Source of the DNA: Streptomyces platensis
GTDB taxonomy: Bacteria > Actinomycetota > Actinomycetes > Streptomycetales > Streptomycetaceae
Assembly (NCBI RefSeq): GCF_008704855.1
Contig: NZ_CP023691.1
Coordinates: 3,782,001 to 3,846,000 of the forward strand
Direction: 5' to 3'
Length of the DNA stretch: 64,000 nt
Position 1 is the first letter of the stretch. Each line of letters begins with the position of its first letter. Shown piece after piece: positions 39,928 through 49,426 of this stretch. The translations under genes and the position numbers were made by a program. The notes under the pieces are model-generated. The model saw nothing but the letters and a program-made list of their open reading frames with translations, was not told the DNA's origin and ran no database searches.

Positions 39928-42900
39928 TCAGGTGATGCGGACCAGCTTCGCGCCGAAGGTCGGCTCGACGAGGTCCTTCTGCAGGGCGACCGGGACCTTC
40001 TGGCTGCTCTCGCTGTTGCCGACGGTCAGCACACCGACCTCGGTACCGGCCTTCGCGGTGTGCGGGACGGTCTTGCCCCCGTCACCGACGCTCAACGTCA
40101 GCTTCTGGCCCGGGACTCCGACCGCCTTCAGGTCCTTGGTGGCGACGACCGGCGTGCGCCCGTTCAGACCGTCGTCGACATAGCCGACGACCTGGCCCTT
40201 CTTCACCGCCGTGGCCGAGGTCAGCGCGTTGCGTACGGCCTCGATGACCTTCTGGCTGTTGTTCTTGACCAGGGTGAGGCTGTTGGAGCCGTCGGGGTCC
40301 AGGCCCTTGAAGTGCTGGTCCATCATCGTGCCCAGTATCAGCTGGTCCTTGCCGTCCACGGTCTTGTAGGCCGCCCAGGACAGCGTGCCGCCGGCCGCCG
40401 TGCTGGAGCCGGTCTTGATGCCCTTGATGCTCAGCCCGGCCAGCAGCAGGTTGTCGATGTTGCTGTTGATCCGCTTCGGCAGGCCCGGGATGTCGGTGTT
40501 GGGCGTGGCGACGATCGGCCGGAAGGCGTCGAACTTCATGACGGCCTCGGCCAGCTTGAGCTGGTCGACGGCGGTGCTCACGGTCTTGGGGTCCAGGCCG
40601 CTGGGGTCGGTGTAGGTGGTGTTCTTCATGCCCAGGTCCTTGGCGGCGGCGTTCATCTTCTTGACGAACGCCGCCTCGTTGTCGGACTTGGTGTCCCAAC
40701 GGGCCAGCAGCCGGGCGATGTTGTTGCCGGACGGGATCATCAGCATTTTGATCATGTTCTGCTGGCTGAACTTCTGCCCGGCCTTCAGCCCCTCGATCCG
40801 GGACTCGTGCCTGGAACCGCCCTCGGTCACCGCCTTGGCGTCGACCTCGATCTGCGGGCCCCCCTCGTCCTTCTTGAGCGGGTGATCCCGGAGGATGACG
40901 TAGGCCGTCATGATCTTGGCCACGCTCGCGGTGGGCACCGGCTTCTGCGGGCCGAACGTCCCCACGTCCCCGGAGCCCACCACCTTGATCGCGGCCTGCC
41001 CCTTCGCGGGCCACGGGACGGCGAGCTTGCCGCCCTCGAAGGTGAACGAGGACTTGGCGTCGCCGACAGTGAGCGTCGGGTTGGGCAGCGGGCGCACCGC
41101 CTGGGCGACCACAAAGACGATCACCAGCAGCACCGCCAGCGGGGTCCAGATCTTGAACCGGCGGACGACCGAACGCAGCGGGGTCTCGGGCGGCGGCGGG
41201 GTGTTGGTGAGCTGCGCCAGGAGGTCGAGCGGCGGCAGCGGCTGCTGCTTGGTGCGCTCGGCCTCGGGCAGCTCGGCGGGGGCGGCGGCCTTGTCGCCCG
41301 TGGTGGCGGGCGGCATGGCGCCCGGCCGGTCCGCAGGCTTGGGCGCCGCGGACGGCTTGGCGGACTTGGCGGGCTCGGCGGCCGGCAGCGCGCCGGTGGC
41401 CTTGCCGGCCGGCTTGGCACCGGCCTTGTCGGCCTTGTCGGCCGCCTTGTCCGCGACCTTGCCCTCGGGCTTGTCGGCTGCCTTGTCCGCGGGCTTGTCG
41501 ACTGCCTTGTCGGGCGTACGGGCGGGCGTCTTCGGCGCCGTCTTGCCCAGCGACTTGCCCGCCGTGCCGTCGTCCGCCGACTTCAGCGCCACGAACTGGC
41601 TGGTCCGCTCCGAGTCCCGCTCGGCGACCTTCGCCGCCTTGGCCTCGTTCTTGCCGTCGGCGTTCTTGTCCTCGGCGTTCTTGTCCTTGGCGTCGGCCGC
41701 GGCGTCGGCCTTGCTCTCGGGCTTGTCCTTGGCCTTGCTCTTGGCCGCGTCGCCGTCCTTGGCGGGCGGGGAGATCTTGAACGCGGTGGTCGCCTGATCG
41801 ACGGCCTCCGCCTCCGCACCCTTCTTCGGCTTCGCAAACGCAAAGACGCGCGTCGCCTCATCGACCGCCGACTCCTCGGCCTCAGCCGCTTCGCCGCCGC
41901 CCGCGCCGTCCCCGTTGCCTTCACTCGCCGCACCGGCCGCCCCGCCGGACTTGCCCTTCTGCGGCCCGACGGTCTTGAACACGGCGGTCGGCTGATCGAC
42001 AACCTCGGCCTTGGACGGCGACGCGGGCTTGCCCTCGGAGTCGGGCTCGCCCTGGGCCTCAGGCTTACTCCCGGACGCGGGCTTGCCCTCGGCCTCAGAC
42101 TTGCCCGCAGAGTCGCCCTTCCCCTTGGGCTCGCTCTTGCCCTTGGGCTCGCTCTTGCCCTTGGCCTCGCTCTTGCCCTTGGGCTGGGACTTCGCCTCGG
42201 ACTGCGACTTCGCACCGCCCTTGGAGCCACCGCGACCGGCATCCCCGTCGGCGCCGGTCTCGCTGTCGGCGTCCGTCCCGGCGTCGGCGTCAGCTCGGGA
42301 ATCGGCGTCGACGCCGGCCTTCGCCCCGGACGCGGCAGGCTTCGCCCCGGCCTCGGACCCGGCCTTCGCCGCCGCCCCGGCCTCAGCGCCCTCGTCCGCG
42401 CCCTCCTCCGCCTTCGCCCCGGACTTCACCGACCGCTTCGCACCAGACTTCGTATCGGCCTTTGCATCGGCCTTCGCACCAGACTTCGCTTCCGGCTTTG
42501 CGGCAGCATCAGCACCAGCCCCCGTGGCTTCATCCGACCCAGCGGCCGACTCCGCCTCTGCCTCGGCCTCGGCCTTCACCTCGGACGCCGACGCCGCGGC
42601 AGCGCCGGCATCACCGTCGCCATCGTCACCCGCCTCGGCGCCTTCGGCTCCCTCGCCGCCCGCACCGTCCTCATCGCCGCTGCCCGCGACCCAGGCGGCC
42701 ACAGCGGCCCGCAGACGGGCGTCGCCGCCCTCGGCGCCCGCACCGCCCTCCTCGGCCTCCTGAGGCTCCTCAGACGCGCCCTCGGGCGCCGTCCCGGCCC
42801 CGGGCTCCGCGTCACTCGCCGTGGCGGACTTCCCCGCCGACGCGGACTTCGCCGCGGCGACCGGTTCCGGCTTCGCCGCGGGCTTCGACTCCGCCGCGGC

Positions 42901-43065
42901 CTCCGCCCCGTCGTCCGCAGGCTTCGGATGCTTCCCGGCATCCGAAGCCTGCGCCGATTCGTCCGGCTCCCCGCGGAAGGCCGACAGCCGCGGATCACGT
43001 TCGTTCCGCGCCGTCTTCCCCGACGACTGCTTCTTGTCCGACTTGTCGGGGGACTCGCCCGCCAC
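39928..43065 (-). CDS. D-alanyl-D-alanine carboxypeptidase with giant cytoplasmic arm
   Basis: 1045 residues. The first 630 or so are low-complexity (Ala, Lys, Glu, Asp, Ser, Gly), followed by one membrane helix (WTPLAVLLVIVFVVAQAV) and an extracellular penicillin-binding domain with SxxK (TASVAKIM, near 713), SxN (SGNN, near 780) and KTG (near 881), class S11. It trims the terminal D-Ala from peptidoglycan stem peptides. The arm carries four (D/E)xxTxxF-type motifs (DQPTAVF, DEATRVF, DQATTAF, SERTSQF). The GTG at 43065 is chosen: AAGGAG lies 6 nt upstream, and the preceding ATG at 43080 is within that site. Known S11 enzymes have 280-450 residues. Confidence 0.88.
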   Translation of the reverse strand: MAGESPDKSDKKQSSGKTARNERDPRLSAFRGEPDESAQASDAGKHPKPADDGAEAAAESKPAAKPEPVAAAKSASAGKSATASDAEPGAGTAPEGASEEPQEAEEGGAGAEGGDARLRAAVAAWVAGSGDEDGAGGEGAEGAEAGDDGDGDAGAAAASASEVKAEAEAEAESAAGSDEATGAGADAAAKPEAKSGAKADAKADTKSGAKRSVKSGAKAEEGADEGAEAGAAAKAGSEAGAKPAASGAKAGVDADSRADADAGTDADSETGADGDAGRGGSKGGAKSQSEAKSQPKGKSEAKGKSEPKGKSEPKGKGDSAGKSEAEGKPASGSKPEAQGEPDSEGKPASPSKAEVVDQPTAVFKTVGPQKGKSGGAAGAASEGNGDGAGGGEAAEAEESAVDEATRVFAFAKPKKGAEAEAVDQATTAFKISPPAKDGDAAKSKAKDKPESKADAAADAKDKNAEDKNADGKNEAKAAKVAERDSERTSQFVALKSADDGTAGKSLGKTAPKTPARTPDKAVDKPADKAADKPEGKVADKAADKADKAGAKPAGKATGALPAAEPAKSAKPSAAPKPADRPGAMPPATTGDKAAAPAELPEAERTKQQPLPPLDLLAQLTNTPPPPETPLRSVVRRFKIWTPLAVLLVIVFVVAQAVRPLPNPTLTVGDAKSSFTFEGGKLAVPWPAKGQAAIKVVGSGDVGTFGPQKPVPTASVAKIMTAYVILRDHPLKKDEGGPQIEVDAKAVTEGGSRHESRIEGLKAGQKFSQQNMIKMLMIPSGNNIARLLARWDTKSDNEAAFVKKMNAAAKDLGMKNTTYTDPSGLDPKTVSTAVDQLKLAEAVMKFDAFRPIVATPNTDIPGLPKRINSNIDNLLLAGLSIKGIKTGSSTAAGGTLSWAAYKTVDGKDQLILGTMMDQHFKGLDPDGSNSLTLVKNNSQKVIEAVRNALTSATAVKKGQVVGYVDDGLNGRTPVVATKDLKAVGVPGQKLTLSVGDGGKTVPHTAKAGTEVGVLTVGNSESSQKVPVALQKDLVEPTFGAKLVRIT

Positions 43066-43304
43066 CGATGTCTCCTTCATACGTCCCACTGCTGCCTGGC
43101 CCAGTGTTCCCAAGTGTCCTGTGTCCACGTGGCCCCATCTCGCCGCCACGCGTACCGGTAGGCGCCGCACCCCTCAGAAAGATGTCGCCGACGTGCAAGA
43201 CGAGAACGACATACCTACCGGTTCCATACCGAACCCCCCACGCACTCTCGACAGATGAATGTGAGAGGGGTCACCCTGTCATTCATCCACGCGGGGAGGC
43301 ATGG

Positions 43305-44066
43305 ATGGGCAGGAGCCGCAGAACAATTCCGGAGGAGCTTCTGCTGCTCGCTTTGGACCCGACCACGGGCACCACAGCGCAGCCGCAGTCGCTCGACCTC
43401 GGCCTGGCCGGGGCACAGCTAGTAGAGCTGGCTCTGGCAGGACGGATAGCCCCAGACGGGGATCGTATCGCCGTGGTGATGGCACGGCCGACAGGAGATC
43501 CAACTCTGGACTCCGCGCTCGAACTGCTGCGCCGACGCGGCAGTCCGGTGCGCGCGGTCCACTGGATCGGCGGGCCCCGACTCGGGCTGCGCCAGACCTA
43601 CCTCACGCATCTCGAACGGTGCGGCATGGTGCATGCCGTGGCGGGACAGATGTGCGGGGTGCTGCCGACGACGCGCTACCAAGCGACGGAGACGGCCATC
43701 AGCCGGGAAATCAGGGCCCGGCTGGACAACGCGATCCGCACCGGCGTACCCCCGGACCCGCGGACCGCGGCGCTCGCCGCGCTGGCCCATGCGGTCGGCC
43801 TCGGCAAGCATCTGTATCCAGGGAACGAAGGGCGGTCATCGCGCTCCCGTCTCCGGGATCTGATCCGGCACGACCCGATGGGCGGACTGGTCGCACACGC
43901 CGTCATGGATGTGCAGAACGGTGTCGCGGCACAGCCCCGGCGGCAGCAGGCGGCCGTCGCGGGACCGGTCCGGCAACCGGCGGCACGGGCCACGGCGGAC
44001 CCGGCCGGCGCACCGGTCCAGTCGCGGCACGGCCACGGCCGGATGGCCCGGGTAGGCGCCCGCTGA
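43305..44066 (+). CDS. GOLPH3/Vps74-like (GPP34) protein
   Basis: 253 residues. IPEELLLLALDPTTGTTAQP, LGLAGAQLVELALAGRIAPD, GMVHAVAGQMCGVLPTTRYQ and RTAALAALAHAVGLGKHLYP are the GPP34 pattern; in eukaryotes it binds phosphatidylinositol-4-phosphate, and many streptomycetes carry several copies of unknown function. The ATG at 43305 has GGGGAGG upstream (the ATG at 43301 is in another frame). The last 45 residues are Ala/Gln/Arg-rich and probably disordered. Divergent from the carboxypeptidase gene. Confidence 0.87.
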   Translation: MGRSRRTIPEELLLLALDPTTGTTAQPQSLDLGLAGAQLVELALAGRIAPDGDRIAVVMARPTGDPTLDSALELLRRRGSPVRAVHWIGGPRLGLRQTYLTHLERCGMVHAVAGQMCGVLPTTRYQATETAISREIRARLDNAIRTGVPPDPRTAALAALAHAVGLGKHLYPGNEGRSSRSRLRDLIRHDPMGGLVAHAVMDVQNGVAAQPRRQQAAVAGPVRQPAARATADPAGAPVQSRHGHGRMARVGAR

Positions 44067-44332
44067 CGCCGTAGAACGCGTACGCCCTCTCGCACCACCC
44101 AGCGCAGCACTCGTACCACGCGTCACCCGCACCACCGTCCCCAAATTCCCGTACGGGAGCCGCAGCACCAAGCGCGGGGTGGCGGACCGACCGTTCCAGA
44201 CAACGGCCGGCCCGCCACCCCGCGCCTCTGCTCGCTCGCCTTCTGTGTGCGTTTCACTGCGCGGCGTCACCCCGGAGTGGCAGTCTGCTGAAAAGAAAAC
44301 GACAGCAGTACGGAGCCGGAGGTGCACGTCCC

Positions 44333-45199
44333 GTGGCGTCCAATGTCAATCCCACCGTCAGGCGACGCCGGTTGGGCCAGGAGCTACGAAGGCTCCGTGA
44401 GCTCAAAGGCATGACGGCGGAAGAGGTGGCCGAGCGGCTGCTGGTCTCCCAGTCGAAGATCAGCAGACTGGAAAACGGCCGCCGCAGCATCAGTCAGCGC
44501 GATGTCCGCGATCTGTGCGGGGTCTACGAGGTCGAGGACCACCGCATTGTGGATTCACTGATGCAGATGGCCAAGGATTCGCGCCAGCAAGGTTGGTGGC
44601 ACGCCTTCGGCGACATCCCCTACAGCGTCTACATCGGCCTGGAGACCGAGGCGGCCTCGCTGCGGATTTACGAGTCCCTGCTGGTGCCCGGTCTGCTCCA
44701 GACCGCCGGTTACGCCGAGGCGGTCATCCCCGGCACGGTCCCCGAACTGGCGCCCGACCATCTGGAGAAGCGCATCCAGGTGCGGATGCGCCGCCAGGAG
44801 CGGGTCACCGACACCGAGCGCCCGCTGCGGCTGTGGGTGGTGCTGGACGAGAGCGCGCTGCGGCGGGTGGTCGGCAGCCATCTGATCATGCGCGAGCAGC
44901 TGGACCATCTCGTCGAGATGAGCCAATTGCCGCATGTGACGGTGCAAGTCCTGCCGTACAACACCGGTGCGCATGCCGGAATGTCTGGAACGTTCTCCAT
45001 CCTGGAATTCGACGATGCCGCCGATTCCAGCGTGGTGTACATCGAGGGCGTCACCAGTGACCTCTATCTGGAGAAGACCAACGATGTGCACAAATACACG
45101 ATCATGTATGAGCATTTGCGCGCGCAGGCGTTGAGCGCGGAGCACAGCCGGGAGTTCATCGCCGCTGCGGCGAAATCCCATGCGGACGCCATGGGATGA
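44333..45199 (+). CDS. XRE-family regulator with DUF5753 (WhiJ-like)
   Basis: 288 residues. The helix-turn-helix LGQELRRLRELKGMTAEEVA plus RLLVSQSKISRLENGRRSIS (about 15-60) is followed by DUF5753 (ESLLVPGLLQTAGYAEAVI to EHSREFI). This is the streptomycete family that includes WhiJ and AbaA-type regulators and normally works with a small DUF397 protein, encoded here 200 bp downstream. GTG start at 44333 with GGAGG about 10 nt upstream. Confidence 0.92.
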   Translation: MASNVNPTVRRRRLGQELRRLRELKGMTAEEVAERLLVSQSKISRLENGRRSISQRDVRDLCGVYEVEDHRIVDSLMQMAKDSRQQGWWHAFGDIPYSVYIGLETEAASLRIYESLLVPGLLQTAGYAEAVIPGTVPELAPDHLEKRIQVRMRRQERVTDTERPLRLWVVLDESALRRVVGSHLIMREQLDHLVEMSQLPHVTVQVLPYNTGAHAGMSGTFSILEFDDAADSSVVYIEGVTSDLYLEKTNDVHKYTIMYEHLRAQALSAEHSREFIAAAAKSHADAMG

Positions 45200-45396
45200 C
45201 ATCCACCAGGAAGTCAATGGCGCGGAATCCAGGATTCCGGGGAAAGGGATCGCACGGTACACCTGCCGTCGCCCCCATGAAAAGAGATCAAGAAATATGC
45301 CCTTCGTACGGGTGAACGGCCTCTGCGGCTCGTGATGTTGGCGCGTAGCGTCGTCAGTACCGAATCCCCGGTAACTCAGAGTGAGCTGGAGTGAAC

Positions 45397-45606
45397 ATGG
45401 CCGTGCAGCCCAATTCCGCATTCTCCTGGACCAAGTCCTCGTACTCCGGTGGCAACGGCGCTTGCGTGGAAATCGCCGTGCCGACCGCGGCAGCCATCGC
45501 TGTGCGCGACTCCAAGGACCCCGAGGGTCCCCGCCTCACCTTCGACAACTCCTCCTGGCGCCACTTTGTGTCGGACGTCGCCGGTGGCGCGTTCGACGCG
45601 GCGTGA
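45397..45606 (+). CDS. DUF397 protein, partner of the XRE regulator
   Basis: 69 residues. FSWTKSSYSGGNGACVEIAV, IAVRDSKDPEGPRLTF and SSWRHFVSDVAGG are the DUF397 signature. Such proteins antagonise or modulate the linked XRE/DUF5753 regulator and affect development. ATG at 45397 with GGAG 6 nt upstream. An imperfect hairpin (45640-45680) follows. Confidence 0.92.
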   Translation: MAVQPNSAFSWTKSSYSGGNGACVEIAVPTAAAIAVRDSKDPEGPRLTFDNSSWRHFVSDVAGGAFDAA

Positions 45607-45639
45607 CCTGAGCTATCGCCCTCCGCAGTTCGCAGTTGT

Positions 45640-45680
45640 GAGCCCTCTCGACTGGATCGCCGTCCCGGCCGAGGGGGCTC
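45640..45680 (+). terminator. Terminator after the DUF397 gene
   Basis: Arms GAGCCCTCTCG (45640-45650) and CGAGGGGGCTC (45670-45680), 11 bp with one T-G pair and a 19-nt loop. Confidence 0.55.
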
Positions 45681-45746
45681 GGCCATGCCCGGGCCCCCGT
45701 TCCGGCGGGCCGGCGGCCGTCCGCGTACGACCGCCGCCGGCGTCCG

Positions 45747-46628
45747 TCAGCGCAGCTCGGACACATAGCGGTCCGTCCCGGGTACGGTCGGCAGGAACGG
45801 TGCCACCAGCTCCACCCGCCCCAGCCCCGACTCCGCGACCTCCTCCTCCAGACCGGCGAACGGCTCCGGCCAGCCGTCGCGCGGGTCCTGCTGGAGGAAC
45901 CACAGCAGGGTCAGCCGGGTGTCGACGCCCTCGACCTGCCGCACATACGACATCCGGTCGCCCGGCAGCGGCGTCGGGCGGAAGACCGTGACCATCGCGG
46001 CCGGGGAGCCCGCCAGCCGCCGCGGCAGATGCCGGGCACAGAGCCACTCCAGCAGCTGGTCCCGCCGCTCCGGACCGTCCGCGTCGATCACCTCCAACAC
46101 CAGCCCGGCGTACGGGTGGTCCAGTGCGTGGAGGTCGCGGGGGCCCGCCGCACCGTCCCGGTACACCGTCGCCAGGTGGTCCTGGAAGGCCGTAAAGACA
46201 TGAGTACGGTCCCGGTAGACCCGGCCGTCCCGGTTGAGGCGCTTGTTGATGCCGACGGTCCACTTCATGTGCTCGTCGTAGCGGCCCGCGGTGATCCAGT
46301 ACGTGGAGAGATAGCAGCCCGCCGTGACCGGCTGGGCGACGGCGGACTTCTCGGGGCGGCGCAGCAGTTGCAGCTCGCGGGTGGCGACCCAGCGGCGGCC
46401 GGCGAAGATCCATGGCATCGCCATCGCGCCCGCGATGTAGTGGTCGTCCTCGTACCAGCGGTTGTAGGCGTATTCATGGCCGGGATGCGGTTCGACCATG
46501 GTGATCAGCGCATGTCCGGGGTGCACGCCGTACGGGCCGACGGCGGCCAGCTCGGCGTAGGCGGCGGGCCCGGTGCCGACGGCTGCGGCGGTGGTGACCT
46601 CTGGCGTTCGTTCGCTGTCTGCGGTCAT
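45747..46628 (-). CDS. Conserved protein with dimeric ferredoxin-like look, unknown
   Basis: 293 residues. HALITMVEPHPGHEYAYNRW followed by YEDDHYIAGAMAMPWIFAGRR resembles EthD/DABB-type dimeric alpha-beta barrel starts, and the motif pattern seems to repeat in the second half (LLEWLCARHLPRRLAGSPAA). No catalytic assignment is possible. ATG at 46628 lacks a good ribosome site; an in-frame ATG at 46655 is an alternative. Confidence 0.65.
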   Translation of the reverse strand: MTADSERTPEVTTAAAVGTGPAAYAELAAVGPYGVHPGHALITMVEPHPGHEYAYNRWYEDDHYIAGAMAMPWIFAGRRWVATRELQLLRRPEKSAVAQPVTAGCYLSTYWITAGRYDEHMKWTVGINKRLNRDGRVYRDRTHVFTAFQDHLATVYRDGAAGPRDLHALDHPYAGLVLEVIDADGPERRDQLLEWLCARHLPRRLAGSPAAMVTVFRPTPLPGDRMSYVRQVEGVDTRLTLLWFLQQDPRDGWPEPFAGLEEEVAESGLGRVELVAPFLPTVPGTDRYVSELR

Positions 46629-46917
46629 GACAGACAGGTGTAGCTGACGTGTCATCAGATGGGGAGGGGCGGAGCGCGGATCGGTGCGCGAATCGTCAGG
46701 CATCGAGCGCGCGGGGCCGCCCCGGCCCTTACGCGGCTCCCGGCCCTGCCCCCGGAGCCCCGTCCGCACCCGCCCCGCATCCTCGTCCTTGCCCTTGCCC
46801 TTGTCCGCCCCGGCTCATCATCCGGTCACCCCTGCGCCCCACCCCCCGGCCGCTTAAGCTGCTGGGCATCTGTGGCCGGCGATGGTCGGGCGCAGAACAC
46901 GAGCGAGGGGAGTCGTC

Positions 46918-48144
46918 ATGCCGGACGCGATAGTTGGCCGTGCCACCGCCCCCGTCCCCGGGCTGGCTGCCCGGGCGGCGCGGACCGGGAGTTCGCCGGT
47001 GCGGGACATCCTGGCGCTTACCGCGCGGCCGGAGGTCATTTCGTTCGCGGGTGGGCTGCCTGCGCCCGAGCTGTTCGATACGGAGGGGCTGGCGGCCGCG
47101 TTTCAGCATGTGCTGGCGGAGGATCCGCTGCGGGCGCTTCAGTACTCCACCAGCGAGGGCAGTCCGGCGCTGCGTGCGGCCGTCGCGGCGCGCACCACCG
47201 TGCGCGGGCTGGCCACCGACGCCGACGACCTGCTGGTGACCACCGGCTCCCAGCAGGGGCTGACGCTGCTGGCCACGGCCCTGCTGGAGCCGGGGGACGT
47301 GGTGCTGGTCGAGGACCCCTGTTACCTCGCGGCGCTCCAGATCTTCTCCTTCGCCGGTGCCCGGGTGGTGCCGGTGCCGACCGACGACGAGGGGCTGGAC
47401 CCGGTCGCGCTGGACGAGATCACCGCGCGGGAGCGGCCCAAGCTGCTCTATGTCGTGCCGACCTTCCAGAACCCGACCGGCCGCACGCTGTCCGCCGAGC
47501 GCCGGGCCGCGGTCGCCGAGGTCGCCGCCCGGCGCGGGCTGTGGATCGCCGAGGACGACCCGTACGGGGAGCTGCGCTTCGAGGGTGAGCCGGTGCCGTG
47601 GGTCGCGTCGTTCCCCGGGGCCGAGGACCGTACGGCGCTGCTCGGCTCGTTCTCCAAGGTGATGGCGCCGGGTCTGCGGCTGGGTTCGCTGCGTGCGCCG
47701 GCCGCGCTGCGGCGCGCCTGTGTCATCGCCAAGCAGGCCGCCGATCTGCACACCTCGACCGTCGATCAGGCCGCGGCGGCGCGGTATTTGGCGGTCTCGG
47801 ATCTGGACGCGCATCTGGGGCGGGTGCGCGACGCCTACCGTGAGCGGCGGAACGCGCTGGTCGACGGACTGGCCGCGGCACTCCCCGAGGGCTCGCGGTG
47901 GAACCGTCCGGCGGGCGGCATGTTCGTGTGGGCGACGCTGCCGGAGGGGTATGACGCGACGGCGCTGCTGCCCGAGGTGGTGCGGCATGACGTCGCGTAC
48001 GTCCCCGGCGCGCCGTTCTTCGCCGGGCCGCCGGACCCCACGGCCGTCCGGCTGTCGTTCGTGACGCATTCCCCGGAGGAGATCCGCGAGGGGCTCGACC
48101 GGCTGAGGAAGGCGCTGGACGGGGCGGGGCGGCGGCACGGCTGA
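46918..48144 (+). CDS. PLP-dependent aminotransferase, fold type I (LysN/MocR-C like)
   Basis: 408 residues. ISFAGGLPAPELFDTEGLAA, LQYSTSEGSPALRAAVAART, the FQNPTGRTLS block, and GSFSKVMAPGLRLG with the Schiff-base lysine are the features of the subgroup Ib aminotransferases related to LysN/2-aminoadipate aminotransferase. It moves amino groups from amino acids to 2-oxoglutarate. ATG at 46918 with GAGGGGAG upstream; no GntR domain is fused. Substrate unknown. Confidence 0.9.
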   Translation: MPDAIVGRATAPVPGLAARAARTGSSPVRDILALTARPEVISFAGGLPAPELFDTEGLAAAFQHVLAEDPLRALQYSTSEGSPALRAAVAARTTVRGLATDADDLLVTTGSQQGLTLLATALLEPGDVVLVEDPCYLAALQIFSFAGARVVPVPTDDEGLDPVALDEITARERPKLLYVVPTFQNPTGRTLSAERRAAVAEVAARRGLWIAEDDPYGELRFEGEPVPWVASFPGAEDRTALLGSFSKVMAPGLRLGSLRAPAALRRACVIAKQAADLHTSTVDQAAAARYLAVSDLDAHLGRVRDAYRERRNALVDGLAAALPEGSRWNRPAGGMFVWATLPEGYDATALLPEVVRHDVAYVPGAPFFAGPPDPTAVRLSFVTHSPEEIREGLDRLRKALDGAGRRHG

Positions 48145-48337
48145 GGGAGGCGCCGGCGGGGGCGCGGTGGCGGCACGGCTGAGCGCGCGGGGGCGGCATG
48201 GCCGATGGTTACGTGCCCTGGGGGCGGCTGCCTCTGCGCGGCTCCGTCTTGGCGAACGGCTCTGGCCTTCCCGGGGCGCCGGGCCTAATCTGACGCCCCA
48301 TCAGGCGTGCGCGGAGCGGCCCGGCCGGGAGGCACAC

Positions 48338-49123
48338 ATGCTGCTGCGGAACAAGACCGTCGTCATCTCAGGCGTAGGCGCCGGGCTCGGCCATCAGGTC
48401 GCGGCGGCCTGTGTGCGGGAAGGCGCCTCGGTGGCGCTGGGGGCCCGTACGGAGGCGCATCTCGCCAAGTCGGCTGCGCAGCTGGATCCTTCCGGCGCGC
48501 GTACGGCCTGGCGGGTGACCGATATCGGCGACGAGGCGCAGTGCGCGGCGCTGGCCGCGCTGGCCGTGGAGCAGTTCGGCGGGATCGACGCGGTGGTCCA
48601 TGTCGCCGCCCTGGACTCGCTGTTCGGGGGCCTGCGGGAGGCCGACTTCGACTCCTGGCACCGTGTCGTGGACGTCAATCTCTTCGGCACGCTGCGGATG
48701 ACCCGCGCCTGTCTGCCGTCGCTCACGGCGCGCGGCGGCGGCTCGGTGGTGCTGATCGGCACCCAGTCGTCGGTCGCCGCGCCGTCACAGGTGCAGCAGG
48801 CGGCGTATGCGGCGTCCAAGGGCGGGCTGGTCTCGGCGATGTACTCACTGGCGCGCGAGCTGGGGCCGGACCGGATACGGGTCAACACCGTGCAGCCCGG
48901 CTGGATGTGGGGCCCGCCGGTGGAGGCGTACGTACGGTTCCAGGCGCGGAGTGAGGGCGTCCCGGAGTCCGAGGTGCTGGCCCGGCTCACCGAACGGATG
49001 GCACTGCCCGAGCTGGCGACGGACGCGGATGTGGCCGAGACCGTGGTCTTTCTGGCCTCCGACCGGGCGCGCGCCATCACGGGGCAGTCGCTGTTGGTCA
49101 ATGCGGGGGAGGTGATGCGGTAG
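48338..49123 (+). CDS. Short-chain dehydrogenase/reductase (SDR)
   Basis: 261 residues. The NAD(P)-binding glycine motif is GVGAGLGHQV, then the NLFG block, the active-site Ser (LIGTQSS) and YAASKGG (YxxxK). The C-terminal WMWGPPVEAYVRFQARSEGV segment binds substrate. GGGAGG precedes the ATG. It probably oxidises or reduces a hydroxy/keto group; substrate unknown. Confidence 0.92.
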   Translation: MLLRNKTVVISGVGAGLGHQVAAACVREGASVALGARTEAHLAKSAAQLDPSGARTAWRVTDIGDEAQCAALAALAVEQFGGIDAVVHVAALDSLFGGLREADFDSWHRVVDVNLFGTLRMTRACLPSLTARGGGSVVLIGTQSSVAAPSQVQQAAYAASKGGLVSAMYSLARELGPDRIRVNTVQPGWMWGPPVEAYVRFQARSEGVPESEVLARLTERMALPELATDADVAETVVFLASDRARAITGQSLLVNAGEVMR

Positions 49124-49426
49124 GGGCCTCGTCGGGCGGGGGCTTTTCAGGCGGGGCCTCTTCGGGCGGGGGGCCTGTTCGGGCGGGCGTCTGGCGTCCG
49201 GCGGGCGGTGGGCCGTGGGCGCCGGGTGGCCGGTGTTCCGTCGGCCGGTGGGGTGTCAGGCGGGGGGAGGGTGTTCCGCAGGCCGGTGTGGGCGGGTGGC
49301 GGGTGCCCCGGCGGCCGGTGGGCCGGTGGCAGGCGTACGACGGACGGGCCCGGTGCCCCTCCCGGCCGTCGTGGCATGAGGTGCACGTCGCCGGGCGGCG
49401 CCTGAGCCGCTGCCTTTGCGGCCGTC
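49124..49426. other. 303-bp GC-rich gap without gene
   Basis: Degenerate runs of GGGCGGG and GGCCGGTGGG-like sequence; no gene, hairpin or promoter that I can support. Confidence 0.5.

Noticed and set aside
40060..43161. 1033-codon open frame opposite the carboxypeptidase
   Set aside because: Mirror frame of a low-complexity GC-rich gene; composed of Gly, Leu and Arg without any domain.
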